Made by a program: the position numbers and the translations under genes | DNA from: a virus | Virus record (IMG/VR): IMGVR_UViG_3300042545_001684 | Location: 1 to 43,619 of that record | Direction: 5' to 3' (one strand) | Length of the DNA: 43,619 nucleotides | In this document: piece after piece, positions 14,051 to 21,494 of the stretch | Position numbering within the stretch: position 1 is the stretch's first letter | How the letters are laid out: each line of letters starts with the position of its first letter | The notes under the pieces: generated by a model | What the model saw: the letters and a program-made list of their open reading frames with translations, nothing else | Database searches by the model: none | What the model was told of the DNA's origin: nothing

Positions 14051-14793
14051 TTGTTTTCCGTTTCTTTGTATTGTTTTACAAAATTATTTATTCTTTTTCT
14101 TTCTTCATTGTCCCAACAAGAAAGCATTATTTCTTTTATTCCTTTATTTTTTATTTCTTCAACAACCAAACTAAATTGTTTATATGTAAAATTTTCCATG
14201 TCATCTTCATTTTTAATTTTATTTAAATTTGACAATTCTTCTTCTGTTTCTCTTAATGTGGGAGCTACAGATATCATTACATTTTTATTGTCTAGATCGT
14301 ATATATTTTTTTTATATTGTGAATATGGAATTATTATTTTGCTGTTATTTTTAATGGATGCATCAAAAACAAATTTATTTGTTACAGAAACATAATAGTC
14401 TATATTTTTTATTTTTATATTTTCAATTGCATCAATATACTTTATTAAATAATTTGATCTATCTACATTAGAAGATAAATCATTAACCTCTCCAAGCACT
14501 CCTCCAAAATCTTTTTCTTCTTCTTTGATCCAGCCACTGATAAGATTAACTTGTATTCTGTTTGGTGCAATTTCACTAATTGATTTGCTAATCATATGCA
14601 AATATTGTGGAGAAATAACGTATGGCCTAATTGCTACCATATACTTAAAGTTTCTTTTTCTATCAATATTTCTTGATATTCTGGTAAAAAAATCACCTTG
14701 ATGAATATTGTAAGTAAATAATGCTCCACTGTAACTGTGTTCACATAGTTCTTCAACTTCTTGTAAACCATAAGAAAACATATAAAAATTCAT
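14047..14793 (-). CDS. Luciferase-like (SsuD-type) flavin monooxygenase homologue, shortened (248 aa)
   Basis: Residues 51-62 (YMVAIRPYVISP) and 78-88 (NRIQVNLISGW) align by eye with the conserved FLVAVRPG-xxSP and GRLLINVVTG segments of alkanesulfonate monooxygenase SsuD. A NYLIKYID segment lies near the place of the family's YxRxxEF. Full SsuD is about 380 aa, so this is a reduced barrel lacking part of the C-terminal half. SsuD releases sulfite from sulfonates using FMNH2. Activity is not assured here; it may be a non-catalytic relative. GAGG precedes the start. Confidence 0.6.
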   Translation of the reverse strand: MNFYMFSYGLQEVEELCEHSYSGALFTYNIHQGDFFTRISRNIDRKRNFKYMVAIRPYVISPQYLHMISKSISEIAPNRIQVNLISGWIKEEEKDFGGVLGEVNDLSSNVDRSNYLIKYIDAIENIKIKNIDYYVSVTNKFVFDASIKNNSKIIIPYSQYKKNIYDLDNKNVMISVAPTLRETEEELSNLNKIKNEDDMENFTYKQFSLVVEEIKNKGIKEIMLSCWDNEERKRINNFVKQYKETENK

Positions 14794-15203
14794 TATATTT
14801 TTTCCTCTGGCAATAAATGTTTTAATTCTTTGTATGCATATGAAATATTTTTCATTGCCTGATAGTCTGGTCTTACCATTGATAAAGTGTCTCCATAGGT
14901 ATCAAAATGTTTTATGTCTGAATCAACAGCATTAACAAAATTTTCTAAACTATTTTGAACATCTTCAATATACTGATATGCCCAGTCACGAGATTCAGAT
15001 AAAAACTTAATAAAGTTTTCTTTGTGTATGTTTTCTTCACTGTTAAGTTTATTTTCTTCAATGCTATTAAAATATTTTTCAAATAAAATATTTTTATTTT
15101 GAATTTTAGTGTACTCTTTTCTAATTACATTAATTCTGTACATTAAAAATAAACAGAAAAAAGAAAACAAAAATACAGTAATAGCTAAAATTATCTCTAT
15201 CAT
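14793..15203 (-). CDS. N-terminally anchored hypothetical protein (136 aa)
   Basis: One strong N-terminal membrane helix (residues 3-22), then a long charged helical, probably coiled-coil segment (25-75) and a soluble C-terminus. Its stop overlaps the start of the SsuD-like gene, so the two are coupled. No named family. It resembles spanin-like or membrane-anchored accessory proteins only in topology. Confidence 0.5.
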   Translation of the reverse strand: MIEIILAITVFLFSFFCLFLMYRINVIRKEYTKIQNKNILFEKYFNSIEENKLNSEENIHKENFIKFLSESRDWAYQYIEDVQNSLENFVNAVDSDIKHFDTYGDTLSMVRPDYQAMKNISYAYKELKHLLPEEKI

Positions 15204-15218
15204 AGTTTTGTTTTAATC

Positions 15219-15563
15219 CTAAACAAAATGCTTTACAAGAAATGTTAAAGCTAATAATGACCAAAGTATATTAAACCAAATAATAGTTGGCATTGTTTTA
15301 ATGGTTGATGACCAAATTAATAAAATGCTTGTTACTAGTGCAAAGATATATAGCCACCAAATTGAAATACCAAAAAGCAAACCTGGAATTATAATTGCTG
15401 CTTTTGTAGTAAAAGCAAAGAACTCAACGGTATTAGGAACATTCCAATATGACTTAGTTCCCATAGTTTTTAAGGCAGTTGCCCATTGAAAATGCTTACG
15501 CCAATTTCCGTCAAATATTTCTTTATTTGTAAAAAAGTTTGGATCTTTATAGTTCTTTGTCAT
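15219..15563 (-). CDS. Multi-pass membrane protein (114 aa)
   Basis: A soluble N-terminal 45 residues is followed by three closely packed hydrophobic segments (about 53-72, 74-88, 93-112). Strong GGGAGG before the ATG. No recognised family. It belongs to a run of small membrane and accessory genes between 13.6 and 17.8 kb. Confidence 0.5.
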   Translation of the reverse strand: MTKNYKDPNFFTNKEIFDGNWRKHFQWATALKTMGTKSYWNVPNTVEFFAFTTKAAIIIPGLLFGISIWWLYIFALVTSILLIWSSTIKTMPTIIWFNILWSLLALTFLVKHFV

Positions 15564-15790
15564 TTTAATACCTCCCTAGTAACTAATACAATTGCTCCGT
15601 TTTGCTCTAATGCCTCTTTTAATTTTACCACATACTGAAGGGCTTGTATTTTTTCATCATGTACCATATCTATAAAACTTTTTTCATTAAGCTTTATAGT
15701 TAAAAAATGCTCATTATCAATAATCGCAACACTAAAATTTTTAGGTGGAATAATTGAGTGAAAGGCTTTTTTCATACTATCTGTGTACAT
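15560..15790 (-). CDS. 76-aa hypothetical protein
   Basis: Alpha/beta-looking small protein (FSVAIIDNEHFLTIKL strands, then a helix and the final strand AIVLVTREVL). AAAGGA lies 7 bases before the ATG. Its stop overlaps the next start (ATGA). No family is recognised. Confidence 0.5.
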   Translation of the reverse strand: MYTDSMKKAFHSIIPPKNFSVAIIDNEHFLTIKLNEKSFIDMVHDEKIQALQYVVKLKEALEQNGAIVLVTREVLK

Positions 15791-15957
15791 TATTTTTCCT
15801 TTATATATGGATCAAGTCTATCCCAATGACCATTAGAACTACCCTGATACACCTGTCCAGTTTCTCTGTCAACAAGAAGCCACTTTGTTGGAACCTTTGT
15901 GTGTATAATTATGTCAATTGGATTTTTAAGTTCTTCAAATTCTTTATGAGTTCTCAT
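15790..15957 (-). CDS. 55-aa hypothetical phage protein
   Basis: I choose ATG 15957 (MRTHKEF...), preceded by GGAG, rather than an upstream start that would lie deep inside the previous gene. The C-terminal half contains WLLVDRETGQVYQG and HWDRLDP, which I recall as a recurring small-protein motif in environmental phages with no known role. Overlaps neighbours at both ends. Confidence 0.5.
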   Translation of the reverse strand: MRTHKEFEELKNPIDIIIHTKVPTKWLLVDRETGQVYQGSSNGHWDRLDPYIKEK

Positions 15958-16159
15958 CTGATCTCCAATGCAAAAATGACTTAATATATACAATTCCGTA
16001 GGCAATAGCAGCAACTATAAATCCATACTGTTTTGTTGTTACAGCATAAATAATCCACAAAACTTCATTTACGCAAAGGATTAGCCAACCCCAAATTGTT
16101 TTTCTACCAACAAGAAATATTCCCGTTACACCAATTGCTGCCAATATCCATGACCACAT
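15944..16159 (-). CDS. PnuC-like small membrane protein (71 aa)
   Basis: Three hydrophobic segments with GRKTIWGWLILCVNEVLWIIY and YGFIVAAIAYG. These recall one repeat of PnuC-type vitamin transporters, in which W/N residues line the substrate site. At 71 aa it is far too short for a full transporter (about 230 aa), so it could be a homo-oligomeric half-size version or an unrelated membrane protein. Overlaps both neighbours. Confidence 0.45.
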   Translation of the reverse strand: MWSWILAAIGVTGIFLVGRKTIWGWLILCVNEVLWIIYAVTTKQYGFIVAAIAYGIVYIKSFLHWRSDENS

Positions 16160-16461
16160 TATTCTTTTTCCTCATTGTCTACATAAAAGAATAATTCTTC
16201 AAGAGAGCTCCATCCTATATCTTCTTTAACGTCTAAAGAGTCTAGAAAAATATTCCATGTTTCATAAACATACTGTTTTGCCATTTCACTTGCTTCAACA
16301 AGTTCTGCCTCAATAAAATATGCCAATGGCAACCCAATATCGTTGTAGCTAATAAAATCTTTAAAGTCTTTTTCGTGCTTATAGTTTAGCCAAAGATCAG
16401 AAAGAATAGAGCAAATGCTTTCAAATTCAGTTACTGATTCTCCGTTGTTAGCGTTTTCCAT
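16159..16461 (-). CDS. Acidic 100-aa hypothetical protein
   Basis: Strongly acidic and helical (clusters of Glu/Asp at both ends). It starts within the end of the WhiB gene (31-base overlap) after GGGGTG. No domain is recognised. The overlap and acidity are compatible with a partner or regulator of the WhiB-like protein, but that is conjecture. Confidence 0.5.
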   Translation of the reverse strand: MENANNGESVTEFESICSILSDLWLNYKHEKDFKDFISYNDIGLPLAYFIEAELVEASEMAKQYVYETWNIFLDSLDVKEDIGWSSLEELFFYVDNEEKE

Positions 16462-16718
16462 AATTCACCCCACTGTTCTTTATTCCTATGCCTTGAAAAC
16501 TCTTTTGAGATTTCTCCATTTTCTAAATATATACCGCCCCAAACACCCCACTCTTTTCCAGATACACCGTTAGCAAAACATACTTTTGCTACTGGACATC
16601 TCATACACATACTATCTATTATTGGTCTAATCTCTATATCGTCTTCATATTTTTCAAAATACAGGTTTGTGTCTAAATCAAGACATACTGCATTATCTTT
16701 CCATAAATGTTGTTTCAA
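16431..16718 (-). CDS. WhiB-family iron-sulfur transcription factor (95 aa)
   Basis: Four Cys in the WhiB pattern: C12, C38, C41, C47 (C-x25-C-x2-C-x5-C), which bind a [4Fe-4S] cluster. EWGVWGG at residues 56-62 is the G-V/I-W-G-G turn, followed by a basic helix with RHRN. WhiB proteins contact the primary sigma factor and are restricted to Actinobacteria and their phages, so this is the best host clue in the window. It likely redirects host transcription. Confidence 0.9.
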   Translation of the reverse strand: MKQHLWKDNAVCLDLDTNLYFEKYEDDIEIRPIIDSMCMRCPVAKVCFANGVSGKEWGVWGGIYLENGEISKEFSRHRNKEQWGELWKTLTTENQ

Positions 16719-16721
16719 GGA

Positions 16722-16931
16722 TTACTCCTTATACTTATTTGGAATATCCCAGCCATTACGATCAGGCACAAAGTACTTAGCTAAAAACCATTTGTTTTTA
16801 ATTCGTATACCGTTTGGTGAAGTTCTTGCAATGTCAGAATGCTTTGTTTCTATTACTGTCCAACCATCCCAACTTAAGTTATAGTTTTTTGCAACAATTT
16901 TTTCCATAATTTCTAACTTATTTACTATCAT
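16722..16931 (-). CDS. 69-aa hypothetical phage protein
   Basis: Preceded by AAGGA. Contains ARTSPNGIRIKNKWFLAKYF followed by a short GWDIP segment, a motif I recall from several actinophage proteins of unknown function. A start at the internal Met9 is possible. It lies 3 bases upstream of the WhiB gene. Confidence 0.5.
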   Translation of the reverse strand: MIVNKLEIMEKIVAKNYNLSWDGWTVIETKHSDIARTSPNGIRIKNKWFLAKYFVPDRNGWDIPNKYKE

Positions 16932-16939
16932 CTTTATCC

Positions 16940-17290
16940 TTAATACCTATAAATTCCGACTTCAATATTTTTGAGTTCGGCTTTTGCTACTAACTTTGAA
17001 GCTAATTCTTTTGGCTTGCTTAAAAATATTAAATAGTTAACATAGTCCATATTTTCTTCAACATAGGAAACTGGAACTTTAAAAAATTTAATCTTTTTTC
17101 CTCTTGCCTTCATTCCACGTTCTGAAAGATTTGTAAATTCAGATACCATAGAATTAATTTTTGTTGGTCCAACAGAATAAATTAGTAGCTCATTGTCTTC
17201 GCTTGGCATTGTTGACATTGCAACTGCCATTGCACGAAGAAAGACTTGGTAGTCATTAAAATCTTTCGTTCCTTGCACTGCCACTATCAT
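16940..17290 (-). CDS. SLOG/YspA-like Rossmann protein (116 aa)
   Basis: Begins MIVAVQGTKDFNDYQ, the first beta strand, glycine turn and Asp/Tyr of SLOG-superfamily nucleotide-ligand-binding proteins (YspA type, usually GSRxxxDY). ELLIYSVGPTKIN would be the second strand. An ATG four codons earlier (17302) is also possible. SLOG domains bind nucleotides or ADP-ribose-like ligands and feature in phage-host conflict, but no effector partner is visible here. Confidence 0.55.
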   Translation of the reverse strand: MIVAVQGTKDFNDYQVFLRAMAVAMSTMPSEDNELLIYSVGPTKINSMVSEFTNLSERGMKARGKKIKFFKVPVSYVEENMDYVNYLIFLSKPKELASKLVAKAELKNIEVGIYRY

Positions 17291-17675
17291 TATTATTTCC
17301 ATTCTTTAAATTGTCTAATATAAACAACATTTTGTTTATATCGTTTTTTGTCATATTTTCAGTATTAACTGGTTGTGTTGTTTCTGAATCAACACCGCCA
17401 TCAATAGTTTCAGCAGTATAAAATACATTATTGCTGACCCAATATGCTTTTTCTTCTATAAAAATAACCTTTACTGTGTTTTTTTCTAAGTGTTTTTCTG
17501 CTTGAGAAAGTTTTTTAGGCTTATCAAAAAAACCAGAAGGAATAAAGTTTTTAATTATTTCATGCATATTGCTTTGACTATACATAATCTTATTAATAAC
17601 CTTACTTTTTCTTCTTCTATAAAGTATATACCCAAAGGAAAGCAATGTCAAGTTTACAAAGAGTATATATATCAT
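17256..17675 (-). CDS. N-terminally anchored hypothetical protein (139 aa)
   Basis: A hydrophobic N-terminal helix (residues 2-19) followed by a basic stretch (YRRRKSK) predicts an inside-facing C-terminus. The rest is charged with an Asn-rich tail. It overlaps the SLOG-like gene by 35-47 bases depending on the start. Topology is similar to the 136-aa protein at 14793, but there is no clear sequence similarity. Confidence 0.5.
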   Translation of the reverse strand: MIYILFVNLTLLSFGYILYRRRKSKVINKIMYSQSNMHEIIKNFIPSGFFDKPKKLSQAEKHLEKNTVKVIFIEEKAYWVSNNVFYTAETIDGGVDSETTQPVNTENMTKNDINKMLFILDNLKNGNNNDSGSARNERF

Positions 17676-17683
17676 TATTTTTC

Positions 17684-17833
17684 TTAAAAATCAATCATTG
17701 GCTCCGACTGATTATCAGTCTTTTTAGTGTTTAGTTTGATTTGTGAAACTAAATATTCTAACTCAAGGTCAGAAGATTTTTGTTTATAAAAGTTAATGAT
17801 CTGTATAAGTTCATTTTTTTCTAAATCTTTCAT
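17684..17833 (-). CDS. 49-aa hypothetical helical protein
   Basis: A complete frame (MKDLEKNELIQIINF...) filling the gap between flanking genes. AGGGGG lies about 10 bases upstream of the ATG. The product is charged, probably two helices; no motif is recognised. Confidence 0.5.
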   Translation of the reverse strand: MKDLEKNELIQIINFYKQKSSDLELEYLVSQIKLNTKKTDNQSEPMIDF

Positions 17834-17848
17834 TGGTTTGGCTGCCCC

Positions 17849-18367
17849 CTATTTAATAAATTTTGTTAAATCAAAAACACTTTCACTCCATATTGTTTTA
17901 TAAGATTTTTCTTCTTTAGAAGCAACAAACTCTGCATTGTTTCCATCACCAACATTTTTTGGAGAACATGCAGGACAATCAGGGCAGTCAACACCCATAG
18001 CTTTACATGTTTCGCATCCACAACCCTTGTATGTTGATGTTACAGAGTTTCCTTCTGGAGTTCCTCCAGGAATTTTATTTATATCTACAGACTGATTTTC
18101 CATTTTTGCTGCGCCTTCCAATGTTTGTTTTTCTACATTTGTTATTGAGTCTGAGGCACTTATTGATGCACCAGAACTAGAATCTCCAATTCCACTTCTA
18201 CGCACTCCATATCGCAAAACATTATCTTTTGTAGCATCTGGCACATTGGCATACAAAGCCCTTACTTGGTCTTCTGCCTCGCCTTTAGTTGGATGTGTAC
18301 CAACGGTCTTTCCTTTGTCGTCTACTACAGCGTACTGTGACCCTAAAAGCTCAATTTGATATGGCAT
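17849..18367 (-). CDS. Hypothetical protein with Cys cluster (172 aa), leaderless
   Basis: N-terminal about 45 residues (MPYQIELLGSQYAVVDDKGK... HPTKGEAEDQVRALYANV) form a small beta-beta-alpha module that I recall fused to virion or protease proteins of environmental phages. A low-complexity Ser/Asn-rich middle follows, then six Cys in about 25 residues (GCGCETC, DCPDCPAC), probably metal-binding. A -10 box six bases upstream sets the start. Role unknown. Confidence 0.55.
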   Translation of the reverse strand: MPYQIELLGSQYAVVDDKGKTVGTHPTKGEAEDQVRALYANVPDATKDNVLRYGVRRSGIGDSSSGASISASDSITNVEKQTLEGAAKMENQSVDINKIPGGTPEGNSVTSTYKGCGCETCKAMGVDCPDCPACSPKNVGDGNNAEFVASKEEKSYKTIWSESVFDLTKFIK

Positions 18368-18373
18368 AGTAAA

Positions 18374-18382
18374 ATTATACCA
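18374..18382 (-). promoter_or_regulatory. Extended -10 (TGGTATAAT) for leaderless gene at 18367
   Basis: On the minus strand TATAAT (18374-18379) with TGG before it ends 6 bases before the ATG. Confidence 0.65.
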
Positions 18383-18385
18383 GAG

Positions 18386-18763
18386 TTATTGTCTTTTTAG
18401 AAGTCTTTTAATTTCATTTAAATGCCATTGATTTTCTTCAGACAAACTTAATATTTCTTCAGGGTCTAATGCCTTTTCTGAAATACTTACTATTGGATCA
18501 TCTTCCATTAAGTCAATACTTAAAAAACCTTTTTCCCATAAATTAAGAATATGAGAATTAACATCCCTTATGTGTTCTTCATAAAGTGCAGGCATTAAAT
18601 CTTTAATTTTTGGCGTAAAAGAATATAGGAATTCTCCAACGTTAGGGTCTATGCCTGCAACCTCAATTCCACCATTTAATATTAGATAGTCAATAGAGTC
18701 CTGTTCTTCAGGTATCATATTTTTACCATCAGGATTAAATACCATTTTGAATATTTTTTTCAT
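18386..18763 (-). CDS. 125-aa hypothetical protein
   Basis: Mostly helical with a central segment (YLILNGGIEVAGID) and a C-terminal charged helix (NEIKRLLKRQ). The start overlaps the thioredoxin gene by 29 bases. A later Met (residue 7) is a possible start. No family is recognised; it may adopt a winged-helix-like fold, but no diagnostic motif is visible. Confidence 0.5.
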   Translation of the reverse strand: MKKIFKMVFNPDGKNMIPEEQDSIDYLILNGGIEVAGIDPNVGEFLYSFTPKIKDLMPALYEEHIRDVNSHILNLWEKGFLSIDLMEDDPIVSISEKALDPEEILSLSEENQWHLNEIKRLLKRQ

Positions 18764-19010
18764 AATTAACTAACCCCATTAATTTTTCTTGTGTTTGTGC
18801 TCCAGAGATTCTTTTTATTTCTTTGCCATCTTCAAGCAATATAAAAGTTGGAATAGACCTAACCTCATAATCTTCTGCAAGAGACAGCTCTGTATCTATG
18901 TCTATAAATAAAAACTTAGTAATGCTATCCTTGTTGATTTCTTCTACAATTGGACGAACTTTTTTACAAGGGTTACACCAATCTGCTGTAAAATAAAGTA
19001 TATGTCTCAT
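18735..19010 (-). CDS. Thioredoxin-like protein (91 aa)
   Basis: Active site WCNPC at residues 11-15 (normal thioredoxin is WCGPC) and the cis-proline loop RSIPTF at 51-56. It has no export signal, so it is a cytoplasmic disulfide reductase or redox partner. Slightly short, as expected for phage members. Start overlaps the nuclease stop (ATGA). It could keep Fe-S or nucleotide-reducing enzymes reduced, but no ribonucleotide reductase is present in the window. Confidence 0.88.
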   Translation of the reverse strand: MRHILYFTADWCNPCKKVRPIVEEINKDSITKFLFIDIDTELSLAEDYEVRSIPTFILLEDGKEIKRISGAQTQEKLMGLVNYEKNIQNGI

Positions 19011-19414
19011 TTGCCAGATTTACTTCTGGCTTTTGAAAGAGCATCAAAATCTTTAACTTTAGTATCACCCATATATCCCCATGCATATCCATCATTAATC
19101 ATCATATCATTAAGGGATACAGTGTCTCCATTGACATATACCCAGCCTAAAATGCGACCATATTTTTCTGATGAGTCCATTTTTTCAGTTTTAATAATAA
19201 CAGATTTAGCATCCTTAAGGTGTTTTTTTAGATATTCTTTAGACTCTAATCCTAAAACTTTTTCAGCTTTATCTTTTGTGCGAGATTCAGGAGTATCAAT
19301 TCCAGCTAATCTTACACGGGATGCAAACATAATATCAAAACCTAAGTCAATAACAACATCTATTGTGTCTCCATCAACTACATTTGTTACATCTTTAACA
19401 AAATACTCATACAT
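19007..19414 (-). CDS. Staphylococcal-nuclease-like thermonuclease (135 aa)
   Basis: SNase OB-fold with VVDGDTIDV (D16), RVRLAGIDTPES giving R35, D40 and E43, and KYGRILG giving R87, the known metal and catalytic residues. No signal peptide, so it would act inside the cell, possibly on host DNA or RNA. The following LNDMMINDGYAW segment is also typical. Stop overlaps the thioredoxin start. Confidence 0.88.
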   Translation of the reverse strand: MYEYFVKDVTNVVDGDTIDVVIDLGFDIMFASRVRLAGIDTPESRTKDKAEKVLGLESKEYLKKHLKDAKSVIIKTEKMDSSEKYGRILGWVYVNGDTVSLNDMMINDGYAWGYMGDTKVKDFDALSKARSKSGK

Positions 19415-19416
19415 AA

Positions 19417-19629
19417 TTAATTATTTAACCTTGATCTCTCATCAATAATTTCCACCATAAATTTCATCATGTTTATATATCCAGTGGCATTATTCATAAT
19501 TTTATTATAGTGATGTGAACAAAAAAGTAATTCCCCTATATTTCCAATTACTTTAATATATGCTTGTGATGGACAAGAGTCACACCTATCTGTTGCATCA
19601 AGCAGATAAACTTTATCTTGTATATCCAT
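19417..19629 (-). CDS. DUF7455-like small zinc protein (70 aa)
   Basis: LLDATDRCDSC...AYIKV...ELLFCSHH places C16, C19, C37 and H40 in a zinc-ribbon pattern, resembling a small family frequent in Actinobacteria (DUF7455, from memory). An ATG three codons earlier (19638) directly touches a TATAAT box at 19639-19644, so a transcript from that promoter would exclude it. The ATG at 19629, 9 bases after the box, is therefore preferred. Confidence 0.65.
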   Translation of the reverse strand: MDIQDKVYLLDATDRCDSCPSQAYIKVIGNIGELLFCSHHYNKIMNNATGYINMMKFMVEIIDERSRLNN

Positions 19630-19644
19630 TGTATTCATATTATA

Positions 19645-19830
19645 CTACCGCTTTCTATTATCAGTGGAATAAAATCCACTACCGCTGAAAACTGCTCCTA
19701 CATTAGAGTATACACGAACTAGGTTACTATTGCAACTTTCACAAATATATCCAGGATCATGTTCTTTAATAGAACGTTCCTTTATGTATCTTTGTGCACA
19801 TGGCATGCAATCATATTCGTAAATAGCCAT
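19645..19830 (-). CDS. FmdB-family zinc-ribbon protein (61 aa)
   Basis: MAIYEYDCMPC at the N-terminus and CESC at 30-33 give the four zinc ligands (C8, C11, C30, C33). A C-terminal GSGFYSTD is typical of FmdB-type putative regulators. AAAGGT precedes the ATG. The family is widespread in Actinobacteria and their phages; its exact role is unproven. Confidence 0.8.
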   Translation of the reverse strand: MAIYEYDCMPCAQRYIKERSIKEHDPGYICESCNSNLVRVYSNVGAVFSGSGFYSTDNRKR

Positions 19831-19833
19831 TTT

Positions 19834-20436
19834 TTACCTTTCGTAAAACCAAGTTACAATTGCATATTTTGTTCCATTAGTTACTGGATGAGCAATATGC
19901 CTATATGGGTAATTGGGAGGAAACAGAATTATTGTGCCAGCACTGGGCTTAATCTTTAAATTAAAATTAACAAACTCTATTTCACCACCCTCGTATTCGT
20001 CATTTAAATATAGCAGTCCAGATACGGCTCTTTTAGATTCTGGATAAGAGTCATAATGTGACCCAAAATGATCATTTTTTTCATATTTTAATAATTGAAA
20101 ACCTTCACCACAAAATACATCATAATTAATACGCATTTCAGCTCTATATGATACTAAACATTCATCAAAAACAAGGTTGCACTTGTCTTCTAGTTTTTTA
20201 AAATGCTCATTATATTTATTTCTATTTATGCGAACTTCTTGGCTTGTTCTGTATGCATCTACTAAATCAGTATTATTATTACTTATATCACCAAGTATAG
20301 TAGATCTTTTGTATGAAATATCTGACATTTTATCATTTAAAACTAACTCTACTGAATCAATAAAGTCATAGGGATCGCTAAATACGCCTTCATATATAGC
20401 AATTCCTGGTGCGGGAGTTGTGTTTTTATAAGTCAT
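19834..20436 (-). CDS. 2-oxoglutarate/Fe(II) oxygenase, prolyl-hydroxylase type (200 aa)
   Basis: HYD at residues 127-129 and H180 give the H-x-D...H iron triad, and K190 (TNGTKYAI) takes the place of the 2-oxoglutarate-binding Arg/Lys. ALLYLNDE-type strands (GLLYLNDEYEGGEIEF) and SAGTIILFPP complete the double-stranded beta-helix. Such phage enzymes hydroxylate protein side chains, nucleobases or small molecules; the target is unknown. Start overlaps the upstream stop (TAATG). Confidence 0.85.
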   Translation of the reverse strand: MTYKNTTPAPGIAIYEGVFSDPYDFIDSVELVLNDKMSDISYKRSTILGDISNNNTDLVDAYRTSQEVRINRNKYNEHFKKLEDKCNLVFDECLVSYRAEMRINYDVFCGEGFQLLKYEKNDHFGSHYDSYPESKRAVSGLLYLNDEYEGGEIEFVNFNLKIKPSAGTIILFPPNYPYRHIAHPVTNGTKYAIVTWFYER

Positions 20437-20636
20437 TACTTAATTTTACGACCAAACTTTGCCCATACTCTTTCATGCAAAAAGTATCCAAGTGCTTCCC
20501 AACCAATATAGATAAGGGCTCCAAGACTTGCATATTCCCATTCTCCAGTAAAGATATAAATAACTCCAGCTACCCCTACTAAATGAAATGTTTCCCAGCT
20601 TAATGTCTTTAGCAAAGTTCTTTTAGTTGATTCCAT
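20436..20636 (-). CDS. DUF2061 membrane protein (66 aa)
   Basis: RTLLKTLSWETFHL, two hydrophobic segments and a closing YFLHERVWAKFG match the DUF2061 pattern (K-x-(I/L)-SW...E...HERxW). AAAGGA precedes the ATG. It lies between the endolysin and the oxygenase, which might hint at a lysis role, but DUF2061 has no established function. Confidence 0.7.
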   Translation of the reverse strand: MESTKRTLLKTLSWETFHLVGVAGVIYIFTGEWEYASLGALIYIGWEALGYFLHERVWAKFGRKIK

Positions 20637-20637
20637 G

Positions 20638-21459
20638 TTATTTTCCTTTGATTGCTTTTAGGGTATTTGAATCTACAATTCCATTAGGATTTATTGATTT
20701 AGATTTTTGAAAATCTTTTACTGCTTTTTCTGTTCCTGGACCAAACTGTCCATCTGCCTTTAATCCAAGAGCTTTTTGTATTTCTTTTACTTGTGGACCT
20801 TTAGATCCTTTTTTTAGTAAAGCAAATGTTACTTTAGCTTTTGCAGTTGTTTTTGTTGCTACAGTAGGCTTTTCTGAAACACTCTTTGCAGATTTAGGTG
20901 CTAGATCTGAAGAACCAACCTTAGATAACAATGGAGTATTTTCTTCTCCAGCATAAACTGGACGTCCCCATCCTACAATGCCATTAATAAGCTTTAGTTT
21001 ATTGTCTTTAACGTATGCACGAGTTTTCTCTACGCACATTCCGCCATTTCTTTGGTCTCCTTTTGAAGTTCCTGAAGTATTTCCTTCAATAACTTGAATT
21101 GTTCCATTTCCGTTGTTCTTGATACAGATACCAACATGTGAAATTCTATTAACACCATCTTCTGGAAAATCAAAATAAATCCAGTCTCCTGGGGTTGGAT
21201 CATCATTACGTGCATCTGCCCAACGATTATTCTTTTTAAACCAATCCGATGCTGCAACTGTTGATGCAGACTTTGGGTATTTCTTTGGGTCTAGCCCTGA
21301 TGTAAATGCACACCAAGAAACAAATGATTGACACCATGGTTGAAAATTCATTCCAGTCCATTTACCATACTTTGTTTCGTTATCTTTTGGACCTTCAATG
21401 GTTCCAACTTCTTTCTTTGCAATTTCAATGATTGCTTCTAATGATCCTTTTGTTGACAT
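20638..21459 (-). CDS. Endolysin: CHAP amidase/endopeptidase plus peptidoglycan-binding domain (273 aa)
   Basis: N-terminal CHAP-type cysteine hydrolase: C43 in PWCQSF, H108 in ISHVGI, and E125/N127 in VIEGN. A variable Lys/Ala/Thr linker (about 170-205) follows. The C-terminal domain is PG_binding_1-like (KGSKGPQVKEIQKALG, ADGQFGPGTEKAVKDFQ). It would cut peptidoglycan peptides at lysis. No signal peptide, so it needs a holin; candidates lie at 24320-24791. Strong AGGAGG before the ATG indicates high late expression. Confidence 0.88.
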   Translation of the reverse strand: MSTKGSLEAIIEIAKKEVGTIEGPKDNETKYGKWTGMNFQPWCQSFVSWCAFTSGLDPKKYPKSASTVAASDWFKKNNRWADARNDDPTPGDWIYFDFPEDGVNRISHVGICIKNNGNGTIQVIEGNTSGTSKGDQRNGGMCVEKTRAYVKDNKLKLINGIVGWGRPVYAGEENTPLLSKVGSSDLAPKSAKSVSEKPTVATKTTAKAKVTFALLKKGSKGPQVKEIQKALGLKADGQFGPGTEKAVKDFQKSKSINPNGIVDSNTLKAIKGK

Positions 21460-21494
21460 GGTTCCTCCTAATAGCTGTCTAATTAATTATAGCA

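Noticed and set aside
15944-16159. Functional full PnuC vitamin transporter
   Set aside because: At 71 residues it covers at most about one third of PnuC; only a resemblance of membrane motifs can be claimed.
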